Positions 1 through 8,414 are shown, numbered from the stretch's first letter. The stretch is DNA of 64,000 nt from Rhizobium sp. NRK18 (GCF_024385575.1 NZ_JANFMV010000001.1:744001-808000), one strand, 5' to 3'. The notes: a model not told the origin generated them from the sequence alone. A program made the numbers and translations.

Positions 1-655
1 TGCGCATCATATGGGCGAGCACGACGAGCACGAGGGTGGCGGTCGGCAGCGCGATCGCCTTCAGCCGGTCGAGCAGGTCCATGTCGTCATAGACCGTCGC
101 CGGAAAGGTGGCGACGCCGAACTTGACGGCGAAGAACAGGATCAGCAGGTAGCCGACGAAGAACTCCGGCAGCGAGATCGCCGCCAGCGATATGACGTTG
201 ATCAGCCGGTCCGGAAAGCGGTTTCGGAAATGGACGGCGAGCATGCCGAGGCCGACTGCGAGCGGCACCGAGATGATCGCCGCGAAAAAGGCCAGGAACA
301 GGGAGTTGCCCAGCCGTTTGCCGATCTGTTCGCTGACGGACTGCCTGGACGCCCAGGAATTGCCGAAGTCGCCATGGATGGCGCCGCCGAGCCATTCGAC
401 ATAGCGCGTCACCACAGGCTGGTCGAGACCGAGATCCTTGCGGATGTTGGCAACGGCCTGCGGGGTCGCGGACTGGCCGAGATAGGTGGTGGCAAAATCC
501 CCCGGCAGCGCTTCCACGCCGGCGAAGATCAGGACGGATACGGCAAACAGCAGCACAACGCTCAGGCCAAGACGCTGGGCGATCAGGACGAGAAGCGGAA
601 AACGCTTCGCAAATCCAAGCAGGGCCGGTTCGCCGTCGTCGACGGATGTGGCCAT
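1..655 (-). CDS. Dipeptide/oligopeptide ABC transporter permease (DppB/OppB type), partial
   Basis: An inner-membrane permease of a peptide/opine/nickel-class ABC importer, cut by the left edge so that only 218 N-terminal residues are visible. The first membrane span is at about residues 29-48. A periplasmic loop follows with the family pattern of LGLDQP, a conserved RYxxWL and GDFGNS (residues 74-100). Further spans lie at about 114-141 and 152-180. The start at 655 has GAGAGCTC just upstream. It lies 110 bases downstream of the binding-protein gene on the same strand, so the two are co-transcribed. A second permease and ATPases are expected beyond the edge. The substrate is unknown; carnitine catabolic genes next door make a quaternary amine or related compound possible, but this is inference. 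Confidence 0.88.
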   Translation of the reverse strand, partial: MATSVDDGEPALLGFAKRFPLLVLIAQRLGLSVVLLFAVSVLIFAGVEALPGDFATTYLGQSATPQAVANIRKDLGLDQPVVTRYVEWLGGAIHGDFGNSWASRQSVSEQIGKRLGNSLFLAFFAAIISVPLAVGLGMLAVHFRNRFPDRLINVISLAAISLPEFFVGYLLILFFAVKFGVATFPATVYDDMDLLDRLKAIALPTATLVLVVLAHMMR

Positions 656-723
656 GTTGAGCTCTCCTCTGAAACGGTTGGGGCACCGCCACGGGGCTTT
701 CTGCCCCATGGATCATGCATGCG

Positions 724-751
724 CCGGCAGACGGGCGGACCCGCCTGCCGG
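724..751 (-). terminator. Intercistronic hairpin after the binding-protein gene
   Basis: A GC-rich dyad, CCGGCAG pairing with CTGCCGG with further pairing inside, lies between the binding-protein stop (766) and the permease start (655). There is no long T run, so it is more likely an mRNA-stabilising or partial terminator element, as is common after highly expressed binding-protein genes, than a full stop signal. Confidence 0.45.
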
Positions 752-765
752 TATGCTTTCAGAGA

Positions 766-2355
766 CTAGCTTTCCAGCCAGACGCGGGTCGCGACATAGC
801 CGTTCGACATGTCGTTGCCGATGTCGTGGACATAACCCTTTACCTGCTTGGTGGAGGCGTTCACGAAGTCGTTGAACATCGGCAGGATGAGGCCGCCTTC
901 GTCGCGGACCATCATCGCCATATCGCGATACATCTCCTTGCGCTTGTCCTTGTCGAGTTCTGAACGCGCTTCGAGCAGCTTCTTGTCGAAGTCCGGTCGC
1001 TTGAAGCGGGTGTCGTTCCAGTCGGCCGTCGAGAGATAGGCCGTCGAATACATCTGGTCCTGGGTCGGACGACCGCCCCAGTAGGAGGTGCAGAAGGGCT
1101 GCACGTTCCAGACGTTCGACCAGTAGCCGTCGCCGGGCTCGCGCTTGACCTCGATGTTGATGCCGGCCTTCTTGGCGCTTTCCTGATAAAGAACCGCCGC
1201 ATCGACGGCGCCGGGGAAGGCGACTTCGGAGGTGCGCAGGAGAACGGTGCCGTCATGACCGGACTTCTTGTAGTGGAAGGCGGCCTTGTCGGGATCGTAG
1301 GCGCGCTGCTCGATCCCTTCCGGGAACAGGGCGTAGGTCTCGTTGATCGGGAAGTCATTGCCGACCTTGCCGTAACCGCCGAGGATCTTGTCGACCATGG
1401 TTTCGCGGTCCATGGCATATTTCAGCGCAAGGCGAAGATCGTTGTTGTCGAACGGCGCCGTGTCGCAGTGCATGATGAAGACGTAGTGGCCGCGGCCCGA
1501 GGTGTTGAGGATTTCAACGGTCGGCGCGCGCTTGAGGAGGCTGACCGTCTTCGGGTCGACGCGGTTGATGAAGTGCACCTGTCCGGACGACAGAGCCGCA
1601 ATACGGGCCGTCGCATCGTTCATGGTGATGACTTCGATGCTGTCGACGTAACCGCGGTCGGAGCGCCAGTCATTTTCGTTGCGCTCGAAGGTGGCGCGCA
1701 CGCCGGCCTCCCAGCCGGTCAGCTTGTAGGGACCGGTACCAACGGCAGCCGTCGGTTCGTCATATCCGCCGCCCGGCTGGATGATCAGGTGGTAGTCGGA
1801 GAGGAGCAGCGGCAGGTCGGCATTGCCTTCCGTCAGCGTCAAGACCAGGTCGTCGCCCTTGGCCTCGATCTTGGTGATCGACTTCATCACGCCGAGCGCG
1901 CCGGATTCCGACTTCTCGTCGGTGTGGCGCTCGAGCGTCTTGACGACGTCGTCGATGGTCATTTCCTTGCCGTTGTGGAACTGCACGCCCTTGCGGATCT
2001 TGAAGGTCCACTGCGAGGCGTCCGCCGACGGCTCCCAGGATTCGGCAAGCGAGGCGACCGGTTCACCGGTGGTCGGGTGGGATTCGACCAGCAGGTCGCC
2101 CCAGTTGCGGTTGACGCAGAAGAGCACCTGCGACAGCGCCTTGGCCGGGTCGAGGCTGTCGGTTGCCGAACCGCCTTCGAGGCCGAGTTTCAGATGACCG
2201 CCCCGCTTGGGTTCCTGCGCCGAGGCGGACGATGCATAGAGGCTGCTGGCTGCGGCCAGCGTCAGGCCTGCCGCCATGGCACGGCCCATGAATTCACGTC
2301 GGTTCATGCCGCCAGACGTCACGCGGCCTGCGAGAAATTTGGTATAGTCACTCAT
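766..2355 (-). CDS. ABC transporter substrate-binding protein, family 5 (DppA/OppA type), Tat-exported
   Basis: A periplasmic binding protein of 529 residues for the Dpp-type importer whose permease follows. The N-terminus carries a twin-arginine signal (NRREFMG, residues 18-24), then a hydrophobic stretch and an ASA-type cleavage region near residue 46. The mature part has family 5 features: RGGHLKLG near the mature N-terminus, WTFKIRKGVQFHNGKEMTIDDV (about residues 116-137), GTGPYKL at about 207-213 and a long C-terminal lobe. The start at 2355 has AAGGAACCAGGGA upstream; an internal ATG at codon 17, right before the RR motif, is an alternative. Tat export suggests folding before export. 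The ligand is not shown by the sequence; adjacent carnitine genes hint at an amine or betaine-like solute. Confidence 0.9.
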   Translation of the reverse strand: MSDYTKFLAGRVTSGGMNRREFMGRAMAAGLTLAAASSLYASSASAQEPKRGGHLKLGLEGGSATDSLDPAKALSQVLFCVNRNWGDLLVESHPTTGEPVASLAESWEPSADASQWTFKIRKGVQFHNGKEMTIDDVVKTLERHTDEKSESGALGVMKSITKIEAKGDDLVLTLTEGNADLPLLLSDYHLIIQPGGGYDEPTAAVGTGPYKLTGWEAGVRATFERNENDWRSDRGYVDSIEVITMNDATARIAALSSGQVHFINRVDPKTVSLLKRAPTVEILNTSGRGHYVFIMHCDTAPFDNNDLRLALKYAMDRETMVDKILGGYGKVGNDFPINETYALFPEGIEQRAYDPDKAAFHYKKSGHDGTVLLRTSEVAFPGAVDAAVLYQESAKKAGINIEVKREPGDGYWSNVWNVQPFCTSYWGGRPTQDQMYSTAYLSTADWNDTRFKRPDFDKKLLEARSELDKDKRKEMYRDMAMMVRDEGGLILPMFNDFVNASTKQVKGYVHDIGNDMSNGYVATRVWLES

Positions 2356-3057
2356 TCCCTGGTTCCTTCTCTGGTTACTTTTATTCGTTGCAGGCGGAAG
2401 TTTTTGATTGTTTTGATATATTCCGCTGAATTCCGGCGGGACTATAAGCCTTTGCGGCCATGCTTGAACCCCTTATCCTCCATCCATCGACCCTTCGACG
2501 GTCAGTTCTCCTTTCCTGAAGCCAGCCTATTCGACTTCGCCGAAGGCATCCATCCTCTTGAAAGCCAGTCAATGCAGGGCTTTCCGCGCGTCGCACCGGC
2601 GGCGACGGGTTCGGCGTCTGCTATTGCTGTGGAAAACGTCACGTAACGGAATGAAACGGCGCGAAAAGTGTCGGGAATCATCATGATCGGCGCCGCAGCG
2701 GCTTCGCCGAGCGCGGTCTGTCCTGCATGTTCGATGCCGGCTCGGTTCATGGACGTGTCCCCACACGTTCGAGAAGAAAACCCTTTTATGCGATTTCCTT
2801 CGACCGCTTCTCTTTTCCCGGAATTGTTAACAGGTTGCGATGGTGATGAGGTCGCTTGTGCGACATATGGTGCCGCCGGCAGGCCAATCCCGTTGGTTTT
2901 GCCGCCATGGGCGGCACACCTTGCCGAGCAAGCAGACAGACCCGCGCCGCGCCGGACATGCTGCCGGCTCGGGCGGGCCTTCGTCGCCTGGTTTTCCGTC
3001 GCGGATCTGCCGCGAACGGTTGGTGTCGGCATCATCCCATCCTGGCCCCGGTCTCTA
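2356..3057. other. 702-bp intergenic region without a convincing gene
   Basis: This stretch lies between the binding-protein gene and the carnitine dehydrogenase gene, both on the minus strand. Open frames exist on both strands, but their translations are rich in Arg/Pro/Ser with no recognisable motif, and none has a good ribosome site. The part next to the binding-protein gene (about 2380-2460) is AT-richer and is the likely site of its promoter. I see no clear terminator or RNA structure. Confidence 0.4.
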
Positions 3058-4566
3058 TCATTCCGCGGCCTCCCTGGCCTTCTTTTGCCCGACATGACGG
3101 CCTGCGCCGTCCGGCCACGTCAGAGCAGCGTGATCGGCCGAGATGGCGTTGAGCCTCTCGAGGATCCAGTCCGGAGCATCGACCGCTTTCCCGGCCACGC
3201 TGTCGACATGCAGCAGCATCTGCTCGGCGGTCGCCAGCACCGCGTCGCTCACTGCATCATGGATGTGGTGGAAGACATGCAGGCGCTTGGCATCGACCGC
3301 AAGGATCTGGCAGGTCGAATACAGGGCCTGGCCGACCTTGGCTTCGCCGAGATGGCGGATATGCGTCTCCACCGTGTAGTAGGAATGGCCTGCCTCGACA
3401 TAGGCGAGATCGACGCCGATCAGGCGGAGGAGGGCGTCTGACGTGTCGCCGAAGACCTGCAGGTAGCGATGCTCGGTCATGTGGCCGTTATAGTCCGCCC
3501 AGGACGGGTTGACCTTGGTCTCGACGAGCCGCAACGGACCGCCTGCAGACGTTGCCATGTCGACCTTCGGCGCCTTGCTCCACAGTGATGTCTCGAATTC
3601 CTTCAGAAGCTTGCCGGCGCCCCAGCCGTCGCCGCCGCGCGAGCCCTTCAGAGCATGCAGTATGCCGACGAGGTTCTCGTCGCGGATGCGTTCGAGTTCG
3701 CGGATCGACAGACCGTCGGCCTGCTCGTCGGATTGCGCGCCGATCTTTTCCACCAGCGCCTCGTCGAGGTCGACGACATCGGTGAGCTTCGTCCATGGCC
3801 ATTGCAGGCACGGGCCGAACTGCGCGAGGAAGTGGCGCATGCCCGCTTCGCCGCCGGCGATGCGGTAGGTCTGGAAAAGGCCCATCTGCGCCCAGCGCAG
3901 GCCGAAGGAATAGCGGATGACGTCGTCCAGGGTCTCGACCGTGCAGATGTCGTCCTTGATCAGCCAAAGGGCCTCGCGCCAGAGGGCTTCGAGCAGGCGG
4001 TCGCCGACGAAGGCCTCGATCTCGCGGGCGATATGGACGCCCTTCATGCCGATCGATTCCAGCACGGCTGCGGCGCGGGTGATGGTATCCGGCGCGGTTT
4101 TTTCGCCGCCGACGAGTTCGGAAAGCGGAAGCAGGTAGACCGGGTTATAGGGATGCGAGACGAAGAAGCGTTCGGGATGCTTCATGTGCGCCTGCAAATC
4201 CGTCGGCAGCAGGCCGGAGGTCGAGGAACCGATCAGCGCGTCCGGTCTGGCGGCGGCGTCGATTGCGGTGAGCACCCGGCGTTTCAATTCCAGCTGTTCT
4301 GGTACGCTTTCCTGGACGAAGTCCGCGTCGGCAACGGCCTCCTCCAGTGTCTTGACGAAGGTCAGCCTGCCGCGTGGAGGCAGCGGTGCCGCGGTGAGCA
4401 TGCCATAGGCGCGCTCGGCGTTGGCGATCACTTCGCCGACGATGCGCTGGGCTTCCGGATGCGGGTCGTAGACCGCCACATCGATGCCGGAGAGCAGGAA
4501 GCGGGCAATCCAGCCACCACCGATAACGCCACCGCCGACACAGGCGGCCTTGCTGATCTTCGTCAT
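3058..4566 (-). CDS. cdhA: L-carnitine dehydrogenase fused to a betainyl-CoA thioesterase domain
   Basis: A 502-residue bifunctional protein. Residues 1 to about 320 form a 3-hydroxyacyl-CoA dehydrogenase-like NAD enzyme, with the glycine-rich loop GGGVIGGG (11-18) and the catalytic-type His in SHPYNP (His138). Residues about 345-502 form a hotdog-fold thioesterase, marked by WADYNGHM near 356-363. Known carnitine degradation oxidises carnitine to 3-dehydrocarnitine, cleaves it with acetyl-CoA and releases glycine betaine from betainyl-CoA; in Pseudomonas the dehydrogenase and thioesterase are separate (CdhA, CdhB). The ATG at 4566 overlaps the stop of the cleavage-enzyme gene by 4 bases, showing translational coupling. 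A longer in-frame reading to 5106 is only the shadow of that gene. Specificity is inferred from gene context. Confidence 0.85.
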   Translation of the reverse strand: MTKISKAACVGGGVIGGGWIARFLLSGIDVAVYDPHPEAQRIVGEVIANAERAYGMLTAAPLPPRGRLTFVKTLEEAVADADFVQESVPEQLELKRRVLTAIDAAARPDALIGSSTSGLLPTDLQAHMKHPERFFVSHPYNPVYLLPLSELVGGEKTAPDTITRAAAVLESIGMKGVHIAREIEAFVGDRLLEALWREALWLIKDDICTVETLDDVIRYSFGLRWAQMGLFQTYRIAGGEAGMRHFLAQFGPCLQWPWTKLTDVVDLDEALVEKIGAQSDEQADGLSIRELERIRDENLVGILHALKGSRGGDGWGAGKLLKEFETSLWSKAPKVDMATSAGGPLRLVETKVNPSWADYNGHMTEHRYLQVFGDTSDALLRLIGVDLAYVEAGHSYYTVETHIRHLGEAKVGQALYSTCQILAVDAKRLHVFHHIHDAVSDAVLATAEQMLLHVDSVAGKAVDAPDWILERLNAISADHAALTWPDGAGRHVGQKKAREAAE

Positions 4567-5480
4567 GACTTCACCGGAGCCCGCTTCTGGAGTTTCAGTT
4601 TCGCACGGACCGCTTCCGGTCCGATGATCTTTGCGCCCATGCCCTCGATCACCGTTACGGCTTTCTCGACGAGCTGGGCGTTGGTCGCGAGCTGGCCCTT
4701 GCCGATGTAGAGGTTGTCTTCCAGCCCGACGCGGACATTGCCGCCGGCGAGAACGGAGGCCGCCGGATAGGCGAGCGCGTTGCGGCCGATGGAGAAGGCG
4801 GAGAAGGTCCATGTCGACGGCACGTTGTTGACCATCGCCATGAAGGTGTTGAGATCGTCCGGCGCACCCCACGGAATGCCCATGCAAAGCTGGATGAGGA
4901 CCGGATCCTCGATCAGGCCTTCTTCGACCAGTTGCTTGGCAAACCAGAGGTGGCCGGTGTCGAAGGCTTCGATTTCCGGGCGAACGCCGAGATCGGTCAT
5001 CATCTTCGCCATGGCGCGCAGCGTGCCGGGCGTGTTGGTCATGACGTAGTCGCCGAGACTGAAATTCATGGTGCCGCAATCGAGCGTGCAGATTTCCGGC
5101 CGGCATTCGGCGACATGGCTGACCCGCTCGGTGGCGCCGACGATGTCAGTGCCGGCCGAGTTCAGCGGCAGCGGGGTTTCGACGCCACCGAACACGACGT
5201 CGCCGCCCATGCCCGCCGTCAGGTTCAAGACCACGTCGATCTCCGCATCACGGATGCGCTCGGTGACCTCGCGGTAAAGATCGTTGCGGCGGCTCGGCTT
5301 GCCGGTCTCGGGATCGCGGACGTGGCAGTGGACCACGGCGGCTCCGGCCTTGGCGGCATCGATGGCGGAGGCGGCGATTTCGGCCGGAGTGATCGGCACA
5401 TGGGCGGACTTTGCGGTGGTGTCGCCTGAGCCGGTGACGGCACAGGTGATGAAGACCTCGCGGTTCATGGCAAGCGGCAT
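4563..5480 (-). CDS. cdhC: Beta-keto acid cleavage enzyme (BKACE/DUF849), probable 3-dehydrocarnitine cleavage enzyme
   Basis: A cytoplasmic, zinc-dependent enzyme of 305 residues in the BKACE family, which condenses a beta-keto acid with acetyl-CoA to give acetoacetate and a new acyl-CoA. The zinc-binding HxH is His51 and His53 (VVHCHVRD), and a GLEDNLY motif near residue 250 carries the conserved acidic residue. With the coupled dehydrogenase-thioesterase gene, the expected substrate is 3-dehydrocarnitine, giving betainyl-CoA. GGGAGAG lies 11 bases before the ATG at 5480. It is the first gene of a two-gene operon divergent from an AraC regulator, the arrangement known for carnitine catabolism. 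The exact substrate is inferred from that context. Confidence 0.85.
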   Translation of the reverse strand: MPLAMNREVFITCAVTGSGDTTAKSAHVPITPAEIAASAIDAAKAGAAVVHCHVRDPETGKPSRRNDLYREVTERIRDAEIDVVLNLTAGMGGDVVFGGVETPLPLNSAGTDIVGATERVSHVAECRPEICTLDCGTMNFSLGDYVMTNTPGTLRAMAKMMTDLGVRPEIEAFDTGHLWFAKQLVEEGLIEDPVLIQLCMGIPWGAPDDLNTFMAMVNNVPSTWTFSAFSIGRNALAYPAASVLAGGNVRVGLEDNLYIGKGQLATNAQLVEKAVTVIEGMGAKIIGPEAVRAKLKLQKRAPVKS

Positions 5481-5519
5481 GTCTTTTGGCTCTCCCTATC
5501 GTTGCAGGGATTAGGCGGC

Positions 5520-5546
5520 ATAATGCGGTGCCATGCTTTGCATTAT
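5520..5546. promoter_or_regulatory. Dyad in the divergent cdhC/AraC promoter region
   Basis: ATAATGC (5520-5526) and GCATTAT (5540-5546) are perfect inverted arms around a 13-base centre, in the 125-bp region between the divergent cleavage-enzyme and regulator genes. The position suits a binding site for the AraC-type regulator. No experimental site is known to me for this family that would fix the consensus. Confidence 0.4.
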
Positions 5547-5605
5547 CGGATCGATTTTATACAGTATCGGAAATTGAGTGCGAAGAATGGGCGTCCGAAC
5601 GTCAA

Positions 5606-6583
5606 ATGGCTGAAACCACGACCGTCGATCTTCTGGTATTGCCGGACATCAACCTGATCCTGCTTGCCTCCGTCATAGAGCCGATGCGCGGTGCGAACCG
5701 GATTTCCGGCCGGCAACTCTATCGCTGGCGCATTCTCTCGCCCGACGGCAAGCCGGTCGTCACGACCAGCGGCATCCCGGTGCCGGTCGACGGGGCTTTC
5801 CCGCCAAGCGAGGAAACCGCGCCGCTCTTCGTGCTGTCCGCCTATTACTGGCAGCGCCACGCGACCGCCCAGGTCAAGATGATGCTGTCGCGCAGCGCCC
5901 GGGCGCGGCCTTATATCGCCGGCATCGAATCCGGCACATGGCTGATGGCGGAAGCGAGCCTGCTCGACGGATATTCGGCCACTGTGCACTGGGAGGATTT
6001 CGACGATTTTGCTTCTGCCTATCCGCAAATCAGCGCGGTCAGAGGCCGGTATGTCGTCGACGGAAAGCGCGTGACCGCCGGGGGGGCGCTCCCGACGCTC
6101 GACCTGATGCTGGAGCTCATCCGCCGCCGGCACGGATATTCGCTGGCGCTCGAGGTTTCACGGCTGTTCATCTACGAGCCCGGCGGAACGGTGGCGGCGG
6201 CACCCTCCCTGCCGCTGGCGCCAAGCCAGCAGATCACCGATGAACGCGTCGTTGCAGCAATCAGAATGATGGAAAAGCATATCGAGCAGCCATTGGCGGT
6301 GAGCCGAATCGCCCGCCGGGTCGGTGTCAGTGCCAGACATCTGCAATCGCTCTTCAAGGAGCAGATCGGCGTTCTCCCGCATGTCCATTACCTAGCGCTA
6401 CGACTGAATGCTGCGCGACGGAAGGCTGTCGAGACGCGGCAGGCCTTCACCGAGATTGCGGTCGCTTGCGGTTTCAATTCCGTCTCGGCCTTCTCGCGCA
6501 GCTACCGCGCGCATTTCGGGGAGAGCCCGAGCGGTACCCGCAAGCGTTTGCGGCAGGCGAGATCGCCCGCCGACCTGGGCTAG
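5606..6583 (+). CDS. cdhR: AraC-family transcriptional regulator with GATase-1-like domain (CdhR type)
   Basis: A 325-residue DNA-binding regulator. The N-terminal half is a DJ-1/PfpI (class I glutamine amidotransferase-like) sensing domain, beginning TTTVDLLVLPDINLILLASVIEP and followed by AGIESGTWLMAEASLLDG, where the usual nucleophile cysteine is not present. The C-terminal part (from about 210) has two AraC helix-turn-helix units, with RIARRVGVSARHLQSLFK and IAVACGFNSVSAFSRSYR. The frame is open from 5486, but the ATG at 5606 gives the normal family length. It diverges from the carnitine operon, as CdhR does in Pseudomonas, so it probably activates that operon with carnitine or a product as inducer. 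Confidence 0.85.
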   Translation: MAETTTVDLLVLPDINLILLASVIEPMRGANRISGRQLYRWRILSPDGKPVVTTSGIPVPVDGAFPPSEETAPLFVLSAYYWQRHATAQVKMMLSRSARARPYIAGIESGTWLMAEASLLDGYSATVHWEDFDDFASAYPQISAVRGRYVVDGKRVTAGGALPTLDLMLELIRRRHGYSLALEVSRLFIYEPGGTVAAAPSLPLAPSQQITDERVVAAIRMMEKHIEQPLAVSRIARRVGVSARHLQSLFKEQIGVLPHVHYLALRLNAARRKAVETRQAFTEIAVACGFNSVSAFSRSYRAHFGESPSGTRKRLRQARSPADLG

Positions 6584-6604
6584 GTTCGAAGCTGAACTCC
6601 GAAT

Positions 6605-7009
6605 TCAGACCGACAGGCGCCGGCCGGCGAGATAGCCGGCGGCCGACGCCGCGCCGGTCACGAACGCTCCCCACAGGAGATCGACGACGGTCACCGACAA
6701 CGGCCAGTCCCGCATCGTCGCCATGTTGGTCAGATCATATGTGGCGTAGGCGACGACGCCGAGAAAGGCTCCGGAGAGCGTCGCACTGGTGAGGTTTCCG
6801 CGCGTCACGGCCGGGGCTACGGCAAAATAGAGGACACCGAGCAGATAAAGCGCATAGAAACACGCTGCCGCCAGGAAATCCGGCTCGGCGGCCAGAAGAT
6901 GACCGATCGTGTCGCGATAGAAACCGATCGCGACGACGCCGAGCCAGATGGAATCGAGCACAAGGAAGACGAAGGCCGTCGCGGCAAAAGCCGTTGCATA
7001 GATGCGCAT
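6605..7009 (-). CDS. DUF2177 family membrane protein
   Basis: A small inner-membrane protein of 134 residues with about four hydrophobic spans (roughly 5-28, 44-66, 76-95, 105-128). It matches the DUF2177 family, which has no established function: an early LDSIWLG and a YDLTNMATMRDWP segment. An upstream ATG at 7015 exists, but AAGGAG sits only one base from it and an ideal 8 bases from the ATG at 7009, which I chose. The gene lies 27 bases after chrR on the same strand, so it is the third gene of the rpoE-chrR operon and probably under RpoE control. Confidence 0.8.
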   Translation of the reverse strand: MRIYATAFAATAFVFLVLDSIWLGVVAIGFYRDTIGHLLAAEPDFLAAACFYALYLLGVLYFAVAPAVTRGNLTSATLSGAFLGVVAYATYDLTNMATMRDWPLSVTVVDLLWGAFVTGAASAAGYLAGRRLSV

Positions 7010-7036
7010 CGTCATACTCCTTCGTGAATGCCTTGA

Positions 7037-7708
7037 TCAGATTCCCAGCAGCGGCTGGATAAGCCGGACGATCCGGCTGCTGAACTTCAGCGGCGCGTCG
7101 GTCACGGCCAGGCAGATGCAGTCGTCGCCCTTCTCGGCGATCGGCTGGTGGTTGACGCTTTCGTCCGTCTCCTCGAAGTCGCCGGGACCGAAGCGGTCGT
7201 CACCGTCGCGAAACGCGCCCTTCAGGACGAGGGTCAGTTCGCGCCCGCCATGGGTGTGCTCGGGAACAGGCTTTCCGGCCGGAATGCGCAGCAGTCGCAC
7301 GGAGATCTGCCTGTCCTTGGTCGGGATCGGATAGTGATAGGCGCCGAGCCCGAGGGCGCGCCATTTCAGGCTGTCAAGATCGCCGCCGAGATAGGAGTTC
7401 AGCGGTTCCGGCAAACGGCGGGGCGAGGGGGCGGCCGCTTTTCGCGGCGGAGCCGCCTCCGTCACCCTCGGCGCAGCCGCCAGCTTTGCCCGCAGCGCCG
7501 CCCAGGATTTGTCATCGCTTTCCGAAGGCTCGGTTTCGATCCCTTCCAGAAGTTCGCCGGCGGTCGCCTCGATCGCCTGCAGGCGTTTGCGACAGGCGGG
7601 GCAGAGCGCCAGATGCGTGGCGACGGCAATGCTCCAGCCCTCCTCGAGAGAGCCATTTGCATATTCGACGAGAAGCTCGTCACTGATGTGATGATTGATC
7701 GTGTTCAT
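7037..7708 (-). CDS. chrR: ChrR-type zinc anti-sigma factor with cupin domain
   Basis: A 223-residue anti-sigma factor that holds the neighbouring ECF sigma factor inactive. The N-terminal zinc site is His6/His7, His32, Cys36 and Cys39, nearly superimposable on Rhodobacter ChrR (His6, His31, Cys35, Cys38). A low-complexity Ala/Pro linker of about 40 residues follows. The C-terminal cupin-like domain has PEHTHGGRE and a later NHQP, giving the His-His-Glu-His set of the ChrR cupin fold. In Rhodobacter the N-terminal domain binds sigma and the cupin part is needed for the singlet-oxygen response. The start overlaps the rpoE stop by 4 bases (ATGA). Function by family is firm; the inducing signal is inferred. 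Confidence 0.93.
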   Translation of the reverse strand: MNTINHHISDELLVEYANGSLEEGWSIAVATHLALCPACRKRLQAIEATAGELLEGIETEPSESDDKSWAALRAKLAAAPRVTEAAPPRKAAAPSPRRLPEPLNSYLGGDLDSLKWRALGLGAYHYPIPTKDRQISVRLLRIPAGKPVPEHTHGGRELTLVLKGAFRDGDDRFGPGDFEETDESVNHQPIAEKGDDCICLAVTDAPLKFSSRIVRLIQPLLGI

Positions 7709-8274
7709 CGCCCTTCTCCCAGCAGATCGCGCAGCCTTGCAAAGGCCAGGCGGATACGGGATTTGACGGTACCGAGCGGCAGGTTCAGGCGTTCGGCGAT
7801 TGCGCTGTGAGAGGCCTCCTCAAAAAACGACAGGCGAAGGAGCTCCACCTGCTCGGCAGGCAGTTTCTTCATCGCGTCGTGCAGGCGGTCGGCCTCGTCC
7901 CCGGCCTCGACGATTGCGTCGGCCGGCGGAATGTCGTCCGGCACGAACGCCGGGTCGTTGGGGTCGAATTCGGGCCGGTTGGTCTTGCGGAACGTATCGA
8001 TGCGCACATTGCGCGCAATCGTGAAGATCCAGCTCGACACCGATCCGCGGGCCGGATCGAACTGTTCGGCCTTCTTCCAGATCATCATCATCGTTTCTTG
8101 CATCAATTCTTCTGCCAGCTGCCTGTTGCCGCCGCGCTTCATCATGTAAGCGCGAATTTTCGGTCCAAAGTGCCGGAACAGGACCTCAAAGGCGTCCACG
8201 TTGCGGTCTCTTCCGACTGCGGCGAGGCAGGCCTTGAGGTCCTGTCCTTCCGCTTCTCCCAGGGCTTCATTCAT
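7705..8274 (-). CDS. rpoE: RNA polymerase ECF sigma factor RpoE (ChrR-partnered, ECF11-like)
   Basis: An extracytoplasmic-function sigma factor of 189 residues. Region 2 contains ELMQETMMMIWKKAEQFDPARGSVSSWIFTIARN, and region 4 contains LSFFEEASHSAIAERLNLPLGTVKSRIRLAFARLR at the C-terminus. The frame is open up to 8484, but the ATG at 8274 gives the usual family length; upstream ATGs at 8370 and 8328 remain possible. The cognate anti-sigma gene chrR overlaps its end. By analogy to Rhodobacter it is released by singlet oxygen or organic peroxide stress. A TGATCC-N18-TA element upstream (8387-8414) suggests that it activates its own operon. Confidence 0.93.
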   Translation of the reverse strand: MNEALGEAEGQDLKACLAAVGRDRNVDAFEVLFRHFGPKIRAYMMKRGGNRQLAEELMQETMMMIWKKAEQFDPARGSVSSWIFTIARNVRIDTFRKTNRPEFDPNDPAFVPDDIPPADAIVEAGDEADRLHDAMKKLPAEQVELLRLSFFEEASHSAIAERLNLPLGTVKSRIRLAFARLRDLLGEGR

Positions 8275-8386
8275 TGTGACGCGTTGCGCCTTCCGTTTTT
8301 TCAATACCGTTCCTCTCTCCAGCGAGAGGAGCGGCATCTTCCGGTTATCAGTTGCCCTGGCGGAAACGATCGTTTGCATGTCAGCC

Positions 8387-8414
8387 GTTACGGCAGCCAG
8401 GGTGAGGCGGATCA
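8387..8414 (-). promoter_or_regulatory. Putative RpoE-dependent autoregulatory promoter
   Basis: On the minus strand TGATCC (8414-8409) is followed after exactly 18 bases by TAAC (8390-8387). TGATC with a TA-starting -10 element is the pattern I recall for Rhodobacter RpoE promoters. The same spacing recurs at 14326-14354 in this window. The element lies about 110 bases upstream of the rpoE start. Confidence 0.55.

Noticed and set aside
2502..3441. Open frames in the 2356-3057 gap on both strands
   Set aside because: Low-complexity Arg/Pro/Ser-rich translations, no recognisable domain, and they run into the dehydrogenase gene.
3058..5106. A 682-residue open frame on the minus strand covering two genes
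   Set aside because: Its first 180 codons are an off-frame reading of the BKACE gene. The conserved dehydrogenase N-terminus begins at the ATG 4566, which overlaps the BKACE stop.
5518..5533. A sigma-54-like TGGCAC...ATGC sequence before cdhC
   Set aside because: The distance between the GG and GC dinucleotides is one base too long, and sigma-54 promoters tolerate this spacing poorly.
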